NCBI RefSeq assembly: GCF_020906515.1
Contig: NC_085850.1
Span: 1,116,001 to 1,180,000 of the forward strand
Length of the DNA: 64,000 bases
From: Vanrija pseudolonga
Lineage: Eukaryota > Basidiomycota > Tremellomycetes > Trichosporonales > Trichosporonaceae
Direction of reading: 5' to 3'
Shown here: positions 11,480 through 22,591 of the stretch, one piece after another
Layout of the letters: every line of letters begins with the position of its first letter
Position numbering within the stretch: the stretch's first letter is position 1
Position numbers and translations under genes: made by a program
Notes under the pieces: generated by a model
Told to the model about the DNA's origin: nothing
What the model saw: only the letters and a program-made list of their open reading frames with translations
Databases searched by the model: none

Positions 11480-13846
11480 CTACTCACCAATGCCACCAGA
11501 GATGGAGCAGCGCACTTCATCGCCGTCGCGAAGCCACAGTCCACGGGAATGGCCGATACCGGGAGGAGTTCCGGTGAGAATGACGGTTCCGGGCTGAAGC
11601 GTAGTACCTCTCGAGACGTACTCAACGATTCTGACGGGGTTGTCAGTCAGTCCACTAGCGCGAGCTCGGATCGGGGATGGCGATGGCCCAAGCTTAAACC
11701 CAAGCGAGTCATGCTGTAACCGAGGTACACTCCGGCGACCAAACTTACTCTGAGACGTGCCAAATCATGTTCTTGGCGGAGCCCGACTGCACCTCCTCCC
11801 CGTTGAGGTATGTGTGAAGCGACACATCACGCGGGTCGGGCAAAGCCGTCGTTGAGACGATGCACGGGCCGATGGGGCAGAACTTGTCAAAGCCTGCGAG
11901 TGGATCAGCTGATGCTCTTCTTCGTCTCGCCAATGCGGTTCCAGCACAGCGGTTGCACAGCGGCCGGCCGAACGGCGGCCGTGGCTCGACGCCGTGACGC
12001 CGTGCGGAACCGGTGTCAACCGGTGCTCACCTTTGCAGAAGCCCCACTGTGTCGACTGCTCCTGCAGCTTGCGTGCAGTCAGGTCGTTGGCACAAGTCCA
12101 GCCCAAGACGTAGTCAAGGGCGTTCTTTGCCGTCACATTCCGTGCCGCACGGCCGATCACAATGGCCAGCTCGACTTCGTAGTCCATCTCGTCGTCCTGC
12201 GCCATGGTGGGCACTGGAATCTCGTCACCGGGGTTGGCGAGCGCAGCCGACGGCTTGAAGAAGAGGGCGGGGACCGAAGGCAGGGCCAGGCCGAGTTCGC
12301 GCGCGTGGTCGGTGTAGTTGAGGCCCGTGGCCCGGATAGTGCCGACCTGCTCGGCCGTGAGGGGCGAGAGGAGCTGGGAGTGTGAGCAAGGAGCAGTGGG
12401 AGGCATGTGGCGCTGCGTACCTGCTTGACCACGGCAATTTCACCAGTACGGCGGGCATCAAGGTCCCACGGCGACTTGGCGTCGAGGATTTCTGCCTGGA
12501 GAGCAGCTCCTTTGGCGACAGCGAGGCCGACTGGGGGTTAGCTGAGGTCGTGTCTCCAACCCACTGTCCACGTTGCCGTCGACTGGCTCGCCAAGGACCT
12601 CGCGGCCGTCCTCGGTCACGAAGCGGATGAGACGACGCCAAGGCCACTGAGGGGAAGGCTGGGGGTGATGTGAGCAGGCGTCGGGTGGACGATAGCACAG
12701 TCATGGTGCCACTCACAGTGGCAAGGGCCTCGGGGTGCTGGAGTTCAATAGCCATCTTGTCGTTGCTCTGTGCGAGAACAGGAACCGTGTCGAGCTCGGC
12801 AGGAGTAGTAGGGGTAGTAATCGAGTCTGAAGCAGACGAAGGGAGCGAGGTCGACGACGACGTGTTTGAAAACGAGCGGCGGGTGAGTCCTGCGCCCTCG
12901 TCCTCTGCTTCCTCTCCTGTATGCGCCTGCGCGTGGCCGTTGGCCGAGACGACGGCGGCGGCGGCGGCAACAGCGTCGGCCTTTGCTCCCAGAGAGGCGA
13001 TAGCGGGCAGTGCAGGGACGGTGGTCGCCTGGGAAGCAGGTGTCAGCGCTGATCGGGTCGGGGTTATGGGGTAGGAGTGTGAGTGGGATGTATTCTCTCA
13101 ACCCCACGAATCTGTGTTGTGTGGAGGGAGGGCGACGGCGAGGAGGACACTGTCGGAGTCGGCGCCCAGCGCCCACACTGCCCCGTGCACTCCCACACTC
13201 CCACAGCGAGACTTACCTCGTACCCGGGGTCGTAGCGGATGTTGATGAACTGGCGCGCTCCCTGTTGGTGTCTCGTCAGCCATCGCCGCTGCGCCTGCCG
13301 CCGTCGCGCCGGCACCACCGCTTCCACTCACGCGCTCGGGACAGGCGTCATACGGACCGTGGACCATGCCGGGCGGGCGGCACGCATAGTAGCCCGGGCC
13401 AAACCACTGGTCGAGGCTTCGGTCATACAGCCTTCCGTCGAGGAGGATCACCTCCTCCCTGTGGGTGAGTGTGAGCGGGGTCGTCGGCGCTCGGCGGTGA
13501 GGCTGGGCGAAAGCAGCAAGCCGGTCGAATCCCGACCGCGAGCCCGCCCTGGCCGTCTCACACACAGTACTCACCAGAAATCGTGGATCCGGGGTGAGTC
13601 GTCCTGCGCGTACCCCTTGGGGAGCTGCACAATCATGGTCGCGTCGCCGGTTTTGGGGCTGGTGTGAGCGAGCTCGAGCGCAAGACCTCCTTACTCTTTG
13701 GCGAGGATGGTGCTGAAAACGGCGTCAGCGGCGGCTCTGCTGCCGGCGGCAAAAGCTGTCACAGCTACTACTCACTGCTCCTCGTCGCCGACGCGCGTGG
13801 CCGGCGCAGCGGCCGTGTTGAGAAACTCGAGCTCGGGCTTGGGCAT
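11480..13846 (-). CDS. Cupin (ChrR-like) fused to a fumarylacetoacetate hydrolase-family domain
   Basis: Eleven reverse-strand exons join in one frame to 499 residues: 13776-13846, 13695-13712, 13575-13658, 13332-13458, 13217-13261, 12717-13028, 12565-12658, 12421-12530, 12031-12373, 11749-11893 and 11480-11630. Residues 1-115 form a small cupin, with WEEVILLDGRL and GYYACRPPGMVHGPY as in ChrR-like cupins. Residues 116-219 are a low-complexity linker. Residues 220-499 are an FAH domain, which typically hydrolyses or isomerises acylpyruvates with a divalent metal. FAH signatures are WRRLIRFVTEDG, LNYTDHA, PALFFKPSAA, MDYEVELAIVIGR (metal-binding Glu pair), WTCANDLTARKLQ and VILTGTPPGIG. The linker exon stays open across the join, which argues for fusion. 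An in-frame ATG at 12753-12755 could also start a separate FAH protein. The C terminus (ISGGIGE) is slightly short for the family, so a further exon is possible. The substrate is unknown. Confidence 0.8.
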
Positions 13847-14505
13847 GGTGATGGAGAGTGTAGTGAAGACAAGATACACACACACAACTCGGCACGCACA
13901 CATACATACTTATTGATTGACGGGCGGCCAGCCGGCGGCATCCACACGGGGACGAGGCCCCACGACGGACGCGCCGGGAAACGCGCGGAGATGGGCGGGG
14001 CGGGTTCTGCGCGGGGGTGGGTGGGGGGGCGGGGCGGGCCGAAATCTTTCCTCGGCGTAGTGCGTGAACTATGCATTGGGTCGGGCCGGTCGCGGGCGGC
14101 GAGGTTGGCGCTCGTGCGACAGAGCTATGCGGAGCGGCCCCGCATACATGTGCTGGGCAGTGCTTGGCGCCGACGATGAGGGGGCGGGCGGGCGAGCGGG
14201 GCGGAGCTTCTGGATCGCCATATTGCAGTCTTTGCGGGGCAATCATGAGATCGAGGAGGATGCTATTAAGGGGGGGCGAATGAGTGTGATGCTTTGAGTC
14301 GACGGTGCGAAGACAAGCAAGGCATGAATGGCGGTGGAGAAGAAGCCAAAGGAAGCCATGATGGCACGGTCATTAAAGGTGGCGTGGATAGGTGGCACTC
14401 TCCGAGGGGCTCGTCGCATCATGATCACATGCACCGCTCTTTCCATCGTACTACTATATTATACAGCTACGCTACAGTATGCGCTACTCGAGTGTCCTGT
14501 CCTCA
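13847..14505. other. Intergenic: promoter side of the cupin-FAH gene, 3' side of RTA1-like gene A
   Basis: These 659 bases have no supported gene. The stretch is G-rich on the + strand (for example 14020-14035). No clear TATA box or repeat is seen. Confidence 0.5.
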
Positions 14506-15910
14506 TCATGGCGTGGTCAGCCTCGTCGTCGAGCTGCTCCCAACAATGCCCTGCCCGCCGCCGCGGAGGAGGCTGCCCGACGCCTTGGGGAGCAGCCAGC
14601 CGGGGTGCGCGATGGCGAGGCCCATCATACACAGGGCCATGATGAAGCCGTCAAGCCAGATAAAGTAGACCTGTGGGTGGGCGTGGTTAGCGGGTGCCTG
14701 GGGCGTGGCGGCTCGACTTGCCTCGTGAGTGATGAGGTACCCCTCCCAGCCCTGCGCGAGCTCGATAGTACGGTAAATGCCACGGATGTAGATCATGAGG
14801 GTCGCGAACCCGATGCCGAGCAACAAGAGCTGCGAACGGCCGAGCCACGGGTCGTTCTTGGCCTTGAGGGACACGCTGCTGCCCTCCTTGGTCTCGTACT
14901 CGGCGTAGTGGTTGTACCCGTGCCCGTGCGAGCTCGCGCCGTGCGAGTACGAGCTGGCAGAGTAGTTACGCGAGTGGGTCGTGTAGCCCAGGCTGTGGCC
15001 CTCGCTGGCGCCGCCCGCCAGCGCCTCCTTGCGCACCTTGAACGCGTACGGCCGGTCCCAGACCACGCGCACCATGAAGTCGATCGCGAGGCCGACGAAG
15101 ATGGTCGTGGCTGCGAGCTGGAACAGGATGCCCGAGAGCACTGGGGGAGGGGTCAGCGGGCCTGGTCCCTTATGCGTGGCTGCCACGGCGCTACCCACTG
15201 ATGTGCGTGTTGGTCGTCGTGCTCTGCCTCATCTTTGCGTTCTTGGCCGCGCCGCCGCCGCCCACAGCCTGCAGGATGAGGGACACGGCGTCGGCGATGA
15301 TGAAGACGATCAAGTACCACTTTGGCCCGAGGAGCGAGTACTTTGAGCCAAAGCGCGTGATGCACGCGGCGAGCATTGCATAGTCCCACGCCGAGAAGAA
15401 GACTGGGCCGAGGATGAGGCTGCGGGAGGGTTGGTTAGGTTAGATCAGGCGTGAGGCGTGTTTCCGGCGGCACAGGCACTGGTGTCATGCTAGACCGACA
15501 AGCGACGACGCGTTTCAAAAATTCGGCGCGCGCGTCGTCGTTGCCACTGGCCTAGCCGCACTCGTTCGTACTCACCACGTCGTCTGCATGATGAACGGCG
15601 TCCACAGGAGCACGTTGAAGTGGGACCACAGGCGCGCCGACCAGCCAATGACCTCGAGCGTGCCCCCCGCCACCATGGTGATGGCGATCAGGCCGCCCCA
15701 GTAGCGGTGGCGGAAGGCGATGAACAGGTGGATGAGGGTGAGGATGGCGAACGCGGTCGTGAAGACGACCGTCGAGTCGAGCGACGGCTTGTACCCGTAC
15801 GGCGGGCGCGGCGCGTACTTGGGGTTACGGGGCGGCGCGGACGGGTGCCCGGGGGGCGCGGTGCCGTTGGTCGGCGTGCCGGAGGGGGCGGCTGTTGCTG
15901 ATTCGGACAT
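14506..15910 (-). CDS. RTA1-like multi-pass membrane protein A
   Basis: RTA1 family proteins are fungal seven-helix membrane proteins linked to lipid movement and resistance to toxic amphiphiles; this one's substrate is unknown. Four exons (15576-15910, 15199-15419, 14722-15140, 14506-14670) give 379 residues. The start MSESATAAP precedes a Pro-rich tail, then PYGYKPSLDSTVVF leads into the first helix. Family landmarks are EVIGWSARL, FIMQTTCLILGPVFFSA, YSLLGPKWYLIVFIIAD, SLILQAVGGG, YIRGIYRTIELAQGW and YFIWLDGF. A His/Ser/Tyr-rich cytosolic loop lies between the fifth and sixth helices. Intron 3 (14671-14721) has a GC donor (GAG then GCAAGT), is 51 nt long and is free of stops, so an unspliced form would add 17 residues. 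It is a tandem paralogue of the gene at 17614-18782. Confidence 0.9.
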
Positions 15911-17613
15911 TGCGTGGCTGGCTAAGCTTCGGGTTTCCGACGCTCTCTTGATAAGACAAGACAAGAAGGACGCAGCGATACAAACAATATCAGAGCGGAG
16001 GGGAGGGGAGAGGAGGGGGGCTGTCGGGGCCTGAGAACACCGCAGGTTAAGTACTCGTGCAGCTTTGTCGACGCCGCATATGGTCAGACAACACACGGCA
16101 CGTCGTGGCTGGTCGCGAGGGACGGCCGAGGGAACGCCAAGTAGGATTCCTTTGGGCATGTTACGTCGAGCGGCGGGCCACTGGATCTGGGGTGGGCCAG
16201 GTGCGCGAGCTCGCCGCATGCATGCGCGCCGTCCCATCTGGCAAGACAGCGGTGAAGCAAGTTTGACGTTTCGCAGAGGTTGGTTGGTGCTTGCTGGGCC
16301 GTTTCGCACGATCCCGTGTGTATGTGCATGCTGGCAGCAGCAGCAAGCAGCAGCCGTGCCGCGTGCCGCGCTACCGCGCGCAAAGCAGCAAAAGAGGCGT
16401 GCCTATGCGACGGACAGCAGCGAGCTGGATCGGGGGGTTATGCTTGGCGGGTCATGACTGTCCATTGAGGCAACTAGTGCCACTTGGCCGGCCGTGCCCT
16501 GGATGACGGCCACGCTGGATGGGAGGCGGGGCGCGGGGCGGGGCCAAATCAACCGACACTGGCCACTGCCAGCACCGTGCCGCGTGCCTATTCTCGTCCA
16601 CCCACCCCTCAAGCTCAGCCCGTGCCAGCACTCGCTCTCGGCACGGGAGGTCCGCCATCTGTATACAACCATGCAAAGGTGAGTCGTGGCTAAGATTGGG
16701 TCGCGGACGTACCCGGCGTCGTCGGATTCGGTAACCCGCTCGTGAGAACACGGCCCAGATGACTCAACAGTGGTGGGCGGGTGACGATGGAGGTGGGCGA
16801 GGGGATGGGGGAGCCCGGGAGAGATAACAGTTGCCTACGTACGTCCAAGTAACGTCAGTCGTCATTTCGACCTGACCTGATCTCTCATGATCAAGAGGGC
16901 AGTTTGAATGTCGTCACGTGCGGACCTGGCGCACTCCACACGCCAGGTCTGCAGGTCTGTACATGGCATTCCAGCGCCAGCTCAGCTCCCACGACGTACC
17001 TCGGCAGCGCACATCTCGCTCAAGCATATGCCAAGAGGCCAAGATGGCGCAAGGTGCACCGCAAGTGGAGATGCCTCCCGATCCGCAGGTCGCTCGCCGC
17101 GCGGGTAGGCTTGTCCGCTGCCTGCCAACCTCCCTGCCTGGTGGGTTTGGTGCTGCTTGGCGTGCAGCGAGCTGGCACAAGCTGGATGTGCCAGGCGTCT
17201 ATCCCGGATCCCAGAGCGGGGCATAGCATGGCACGCAGCCCGAGCTGTGCGACTTTGCAAGCAGGCGACTGCGGCGGATCAGCCACAGGCGCGGGGTTTG
17301 CTGCGGAAACAGCCGCCGGAGAACGCCGAGGCTGCGCTTTATCTGACAAAAATGTTGACGCGGTGTTTCAACGCCGTCTGTATCCTGGCCCTCGGCGAGC
17401 GCGGCGGCGGGATGCCGTGCGTGATAGCGATGGCGAACGATAGCATGCTAGGCAGCATAGAAGAGGGACGACGAGACAGACGAGAATGCATGCAGCCGGT
17501 TCGATAATATCCCGCGCTATGTGGCGCTGTGTGTGAACACGAGTCAATCTATGTACAGTGTGTTTGAGTCAGTTGATGGGCGGCATCAAGGCTTTGTGAA
17601 CTATGTTCGGTTT
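15911..17613. other. Long intergenic stretch between the two RTA1-like genes
   Basis: This 1.7-kb stretch lies upstream of RTA1-like gene A and downstream of gene B. Open frames are short and overlap on both strands, with Cys/Arg/Ala-rich translations typical of non-coding GC-rich DNA. I see no gene and no remnant of a third RTA1 copy. Confidence 0.5.
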
Positions 17614-18782
17614 TTACACGCGGAAGAGCGCACCCGCATGCGTCGTCGTGAGCAACCAGCCGGGGTACGCGACAGCGAGGGCAGTCATGCAGAGCACCAT
17701 GGGGAGGCCGTCGAGCCAGATAAAGTATGGCTGAGCGCGGGTTAGCACATACGTCGGCACGGAATAATAACCAGCAACACCCACCTCGTGCGTGATGATG
17801 TAGCCGCTCCAGCCTTGCAGGAGCTCGATGGAGCGGTAGATGCCTCGGATGACGATCATGAGGGTCGCGAACGCGACGCCGGCGAGGAGGAGCTGCGTGC
17901 CGCGGAGGCTTGCGCGATCAATCTCGGGCTGCTCGACGTTGACGCCGGCCTTGGGGTCGGCGGAGAGGATGGAGCCGCCCGGCGTGCGCTCAATAAGCGT
18001 GACGCTGTCGCTGCCTGCGCCGGCGGCCTCGCTCGCCTCGCGCGCGGCCTTGGCCAGCGCGGCCGAGTGCGCCTTGGCGATCTGCCGCTCGCGGAAGGCG
18101 TACGGCTTGTTGAAGACGACGCGGTACATGAAGTCTGCGGCGAGGACGGCGAAGATGGCGGTGGCGCACAGCTGGAAGAGGATGCCTGCGACCACTGGGT
18201 GAGGGGTTAGGCTTGCAGGGGAAGAAGAGTACACGCGGCTTACTGATGTGCGTGCTGCTGGCCGTGTCTTTGCCATCCTGCGCCGCGACGGACGCGCCGC
18301 CGCCCCCGATCGCCTGCAGCACGAGCGACACGATGTCCGCGATGATGAACACGACCAGGTACCACTTTGGTCCGAGGACGGCGTACTGCGGGCCCATGCG
18401 CGCGATGCACGCGCCGAGCATGGTGTAGTCCCATGCCGAGAAGAAGACGGGCCCGATGATGAGGCTGGGGGCCGAGTCAGCAACTTCTTACAGCCCACGG
18501 TGGGGCTACCCACCACGTAGTCTGCATGATGAAGGGGTCAAAGAGCGTGGGATTCTGGCTAGACCACACGCGTCCCGCCCAGCCGATAACTTCGAGCAAT
18601 CCGCCAGCTACCATGGTGCCCAGCGCCGACCAGTACCGGTAGCGGACCCCCAGACCAAGGTGAAGCGCCGTCAGCACGCCAAAGACGGCAATGAAGGGCA
18701 CAGTGGTGGTCAGCGTGGGCACGTAGCCGTATGGCGTGTCCTCTGAGTGGGTTGCGCGCGGGAGGAGAATGTGGAGCGACAT
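17614..18782 (-). CDS. RTA1-like multi-pass membrane protein B
   Basis: This is the second RTA1-family copy, 338 residues from four exons (18514-18782, 18244-18464, 17785-18194, 17614-17730). All three intron positions and phases match those of copy A, and exon 2 is 221 nt in both, so the pair arose by gene duplication. Landmarks are EVIGWAGRV, FIMQTTCLIIGPVFFSA, YAVLGPKWYLVVFIIAD, SLVLQAIGGG, VIRGIYRSIELLQGW and YFIWLDGLPM. The N and C termini are shorter than in copy A. The loop between helices five and six is different, Ala/Glu-rich instead of His/Ser-rich. The last intron here has an ordinary GTGGGT donor. Function is expected at a membrane in export or lipid handling; the substrate is not known. 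Confidence 0.9.
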
Positions 18783-19193
18783 TGTGGTGGTGGTGTTGTT
18801 GTGTTGGGTGGGGGGAAAGTAACAACACGAAGTGGCATTTATCCAAGTTGTTGGCACCGCCTCGGGCCCGTTCCTCCTTCCCCTCTTCCCCAAAGCACGC
18901 ATGCATCTGCTCGCTTGCTCGCCGCGCGTCGTCGGCAGGAGCGCAGTGCGCTGGCAGCGCAGTGCGAGATCTGTACTCCGCCTTGTTGGCAGATTCCGCG
19001 CGACACAAAGGCCTCGCCGAGGGAGCGACAGGCGAAAAAACGGGCAGCGATGAGCGTGTGCCCCGCCCGCCCATGACGACCCACTGAGCCAGCCAGGGAA
19101 GTCGCGTCCGCAGCAAAGGTATCAACAGCGGCCCGATGCGTGCTTGCTTACTCCGCAGATGCTCCGCGCCGCAGGCCGTCCACTGTGTGCACA

Positions 19194-19225
19194 CAACTGC
19201 GGACGCATGCATGCATCCGCAGTTG
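19194..19225. repeat. 32-bp near-perfect palindrome
   Basis: Arms CAACTGCGGA (19194-19203) and TCCGCAGTTG (19216-19225) are exact reverse complements. The 12 bases between hold GCATGCATGC, itself a palindrome, leaving one mismatched pair (19204 and 19215) in 32 bp. It may be a dimeric factor site, or it may form a hairpin or cruciform. Confidence 0.85.
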
Positions 19226-19854
19226 CGGAAAACGCAGAGGCACGTGTCGCCTACACTACTGCCGCTGCACCACTACACCTCGGCGTATCGGCCCCTCCGC
19301 CTCGCCCGCACCCAAGCACTCGGGTGCCTCGTCGTTTCATGTCTCCGCTGTCCGTCGTCGACGACCGCTGCGCACATTGCTAGGCCGAGCACTTGGCGGC
19401 GGCTTCGGCCCAGCCAGCAGCAGTGGGTGCACTCGGCGATAGCACACGCCGAGGGCCGAGGGGCCGAGGGTGTGCGTGTATGCATTGGCAGTGTGAGCAA
19501 GTGGCACTTCGTGTGGCTCACACATACACGCCGCGGCCAGCTCAAGCCGCGCCACATCGTGCCCGCGCCGCCCCATGACTGGCGCCCCGCATCGCTTCCA
19601 TCGAGTCACGACAGCTCCATACGCCCAACGCTGAAGCGCAAGCGAGGTAGCGACGCCCGACGGAGTGCCCGACGCGTGTCGTGTCGTATCGCCGTATCGT
19701 CCTATCGTATCTCGGGGCCGAGCGCGGGCTGTAGAGAGCGTGCGTGCCTGTGTTTCCATGACGGAGTGTAGGACGGCGAGATCGTCGAGTCTTCCGAGCG
19801 AACGATCGATCGACCGACCGGGCGCGTCATGCTTGCGCCTACTTGGGAACTTGG

Positions 19855-19868
19855 GAGCATGCATGCTC
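19855..19868. repeat. 14-bp perfect palindrome GAGCATGCATGCTC
   Basis: This is a perfect 14-bp palindrome sharing the GCATGC core with the larger palindrome about 650 bp upstream in the same intergenic region. Confidence 0.8.
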
Positions 19869-21504
19869 GAGAGGCTGTGCATGTCGTCGTCCCGGCTAGA
19901 GGCCTCGACTTGCCCCAACAGATCGCGAAGAAGTGGAGCGATCTACCCCGGCCGGGTCAGTGGTGTGGGGTGGACAGTCGCCTCGGAGCCAGCTCGGCGG
20001 CGCACCCGATCCACCCAGCGACGCCAGCGGCGCCATCGACACCTCGCGACATATCAGCCGCACCGCAGCACACACGCACAGCGGTGCAATCTGCGCCAAG
20101 CACCAGCCCCGTATCGCAACTCGGTTCCCAATATCCCGTGACACGGGGGCACGGCACGTGAACGCGAGCGCGCGACGCGCGTCGTTGTCGTTGTTTTGGT
20201 CTAGTTGGCTTGACCGCGGAATGTGGCTGCCTGTGTTTGAGGCGTGAGGTCATGCAGTGTCATGTGTCAGTTGAGCTATGCAGTGCGACGCCGCTGGCAG
20301 GAGGATCTGGTGGCATCTGATCTGATCTCGTGGAGAGTCGAGTCAGCTGCTCCGGCGCAGTACGTGGCGCCGACAGCTGCAGGAGGAGGCTTGCAGGCGC
20401 TGGCCGGCGTCGCAATGCTGGATGGAGGGAGATTATGGGATTGAAAGATGTGGAGCAGGGCACGGGGCATAAGCGGGGCTTTGGAGGGGCTTTGGAGGCT
20501 CAGACAACCACACGACCCCGACTCCACCCGCAGCAGCATGCATCAAGCCGACATCTACGCGGCAAGACGGCACCTTGGCCGCCGGCATGCCGCGGCCACT
20601 GGCCGTTGGCAGGCAGCAGCGTAGAGGCCCTCGGCGTCAGAGTGGCCGAGGTGACTGCCAGTCAGTCAGTCAGCTGTCCCGGGCGGCTCGCGGCTCGCGG
20701 CTCGACTCCGATACTTTCCGCCGGGCTGGCCTCGGTGGGCGGTAAGCAGGAGCATGGTCCATTTTGGGGGTGCGCCGAGTGCAGCATAAGTGACGGCAGC
20801 GGCGCTTCAGGCTCGCCCAGTTGTTTATCTCGCGCATTCGGACAGACGGCCTGCGTATCCCCGGGCGGCGGGCGTGAACAAACAAGCAGCACCAGGCGTA
20901 CACGCACGCGCAATCTGTTCCAGTGTAGTGGCTTTGCTCGCTCTCGGCCTGTGTCAGTACTCTTGACATGCACAGGGCATGCTGTCCGGTGGCGCAGTGC
21001 GAGGCTAATTCTGGTGTGCTGGGGTGCATGCCGCGCCTGCGTACGATGCCTTGATAAAACGGGTTGCTGCTGCTGCCCTTGTTGCGCCGGGCGGCCGTTG
21101 AGGGGGGCGAAACGAGGACGGGCTGCTGTGGCCAGGGTCGTCTGACTGATTTCGCTTGACCGTCGGCAGCTGTACAGTGGCGGTCGCCCCGGGCATCGGT
21201 ATCGGCCCATGGCTGAGCTGTTCCTTTGGAAGCGGGGGCCGAGCCAAGCAAGGACACTGGAAACCACAGCATCGGTGCGTCACTGCTTGCTGGCTCGGCT
21301 AGCTGAGGTGGTACCATTTTTACGCCGTCGCATAAGTACTTACATAGGACGATGACAATGGGTGTCACGGTGGATCTTCTCAGCCAGATTCCAGTAGCCC
21401 TCTTCATCGCCGCCGCCTTCAGCCAGCCAGCCCGGGCGCATCAGATGCTTCTTCACTCGTCGACCACCGCCATCACCATTCCACCACCATAACGACGCGG
21501 CGCA

Positions 21505-22031
21505 ATGTCGCCCCATATGCGTATGTCGTCGGCTCCACTCCACCGCCCCCGCACCGCTAACCCCCGCCAGTAGCCAAGCTGTGGCGGCGCTCCGCGCCAG
21601 CCGACGACCCGCTCATCGCGACGACCATCGACCGGCTCGTGAGCCTGGGCTTTGAGCGCGCCGAGGCCATCGACACGCTGCACCGCGCCGAGGGCGACGT
21701 TGGCCTGCTTGCCGAGTTGATTGTGCACCACAAGCACTACCACCCGGTCCCCGAGTGCCGGCAGTGCCAGGCCGAGGCGCAGACAGCGCGCGAGGAGGCC
21801 GAGCGCGACGCGCGCCGCGACGCCCGCCGGTGTCGTCGCGCGCTGAGCATCCGCGGCGCAATGCACATGCGCAAGCCGAGCCTCCGGCGCAACGTCACCT
21901 CGCCTAATATGGGCAAGGACGCAGGCAGCAGCAGCTCGGGCGCGCGCTCGCCGTCCTCGCTCTCCATGTCCGGCCTCGAGTCGCCCGTCAAAGGTATCCT
22001 CATCAACCACAGCCCCGAGGCCACGTCGTGA
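21505..22031 (+). CDS. Small UBA-domain protein
   Basis: Two exons (21505-21520 and 21571-22031) give 158 residues. A UBA-like three-helix domain spans roughly residues 17-57: IDRLVSLGFERAEAIDTL, followed by GDVGLLAELIVHHKHY. The MGF-type loop is present as LGF. UBA domains bind ubiquitin or ubiquitin-like proteins. The rest is a charged Glu/Ala/Arg helix (residues about 65-95) and a Ser-rich tail ending NHSPEATS. The first exon is only 16 nt (MSPHM plus one base), so the start is the weakest part of the model; an exon further upstream cannot be excluded. The gene converges with PPT1. The specific pathway is unknown. Confidence 0.65.
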
Positions 22032-22591
22032 GTAGCAGCTAGCAGCGTGGCTGCGGATCATGGTGGTTCGTCGTTTCCAAACACGCACTGACGCGGTCCA
22101 GGCCTCGTGTGAGCTATTCTCGGTAGACACGGCAAAGGCACAACCAAAACAACGGCCCTCGCCTCGCAACATCCGCAGCGACTCTGCACCACGCACCACG
22201 TACTCTCTTCAACTCCACTGTATACTACCATCCCGGGACTTCATGTCTATCCCTTGTTGTCATGCATTATAGCCTTCACTGTGAGAATGACGAATGGAAG
22301 TGCGAAGCCTGTTTGTGTCGGCGGCGAAGTCAGTCGTTTCATGCTTCGTGCATCGTTCGCAACGCCCGCCGCCACGGAACAACCGACAATGGCACGATGC
22401 ACCGATGCTCGTGACCATGTTTGATTGACGACCACCTTTGCCCCGGCCAACACGGCCACCCCGCGCCCCGCCGGCCCCCGCCCCCCTCCTCCCCTGCCCC
22501 CCACTCACCCGCCCAACCAATGCATGCAACAATGTGACCGACATGCACAATGCTAGTGGCGCGCTGCCGCCTTGAATGCTGTACCTTCTTC
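22032..22591. other. Intergenic between convergent UBA and PPT1 genes
   Basis: These 560 bases make up the shared 3' flank of two convergent genes. A C-rich tract lies near 22450-22510. No gene or structured element is seen. Confidence 0.5.

Larger units (their letters stand above)
18783..21504. other. Very long intergenic region (2.7 kb)
   Basis: This is the largest gap in the window, between divergent starts of RTA1-like gene B and the UBA-domain gene. Open frames reach 271 codons (20330-21145) but lack codon bias, introns or a recognisable domain. It contains two striking palindromes (19194-19225 and 19855-19868) and TATCG-rich simple sequence near 19680-19712. A regulatory region or unannotated non-coding RNA is possible; nothing proves either. 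Confidence 0.45.

Noticed and set aside
13064-13327. The cupin ending as a separate short protein by reading through the intron at 13029-13216
   Set aside because: The intron has a GTAAGT donor and a CAG acceptor, and splicing keeps the frame open into the FAH part. Read-through gives a Ser/Pro/Thr-rich tail without conservation signs.
20330-21145. A 271-codon open frame in the large intergenic region
   Set aside because: Composition is arginine/glycine/serine-rich like other non-coding frames here. There is no codon bias, no domain and no supportive splice structure.
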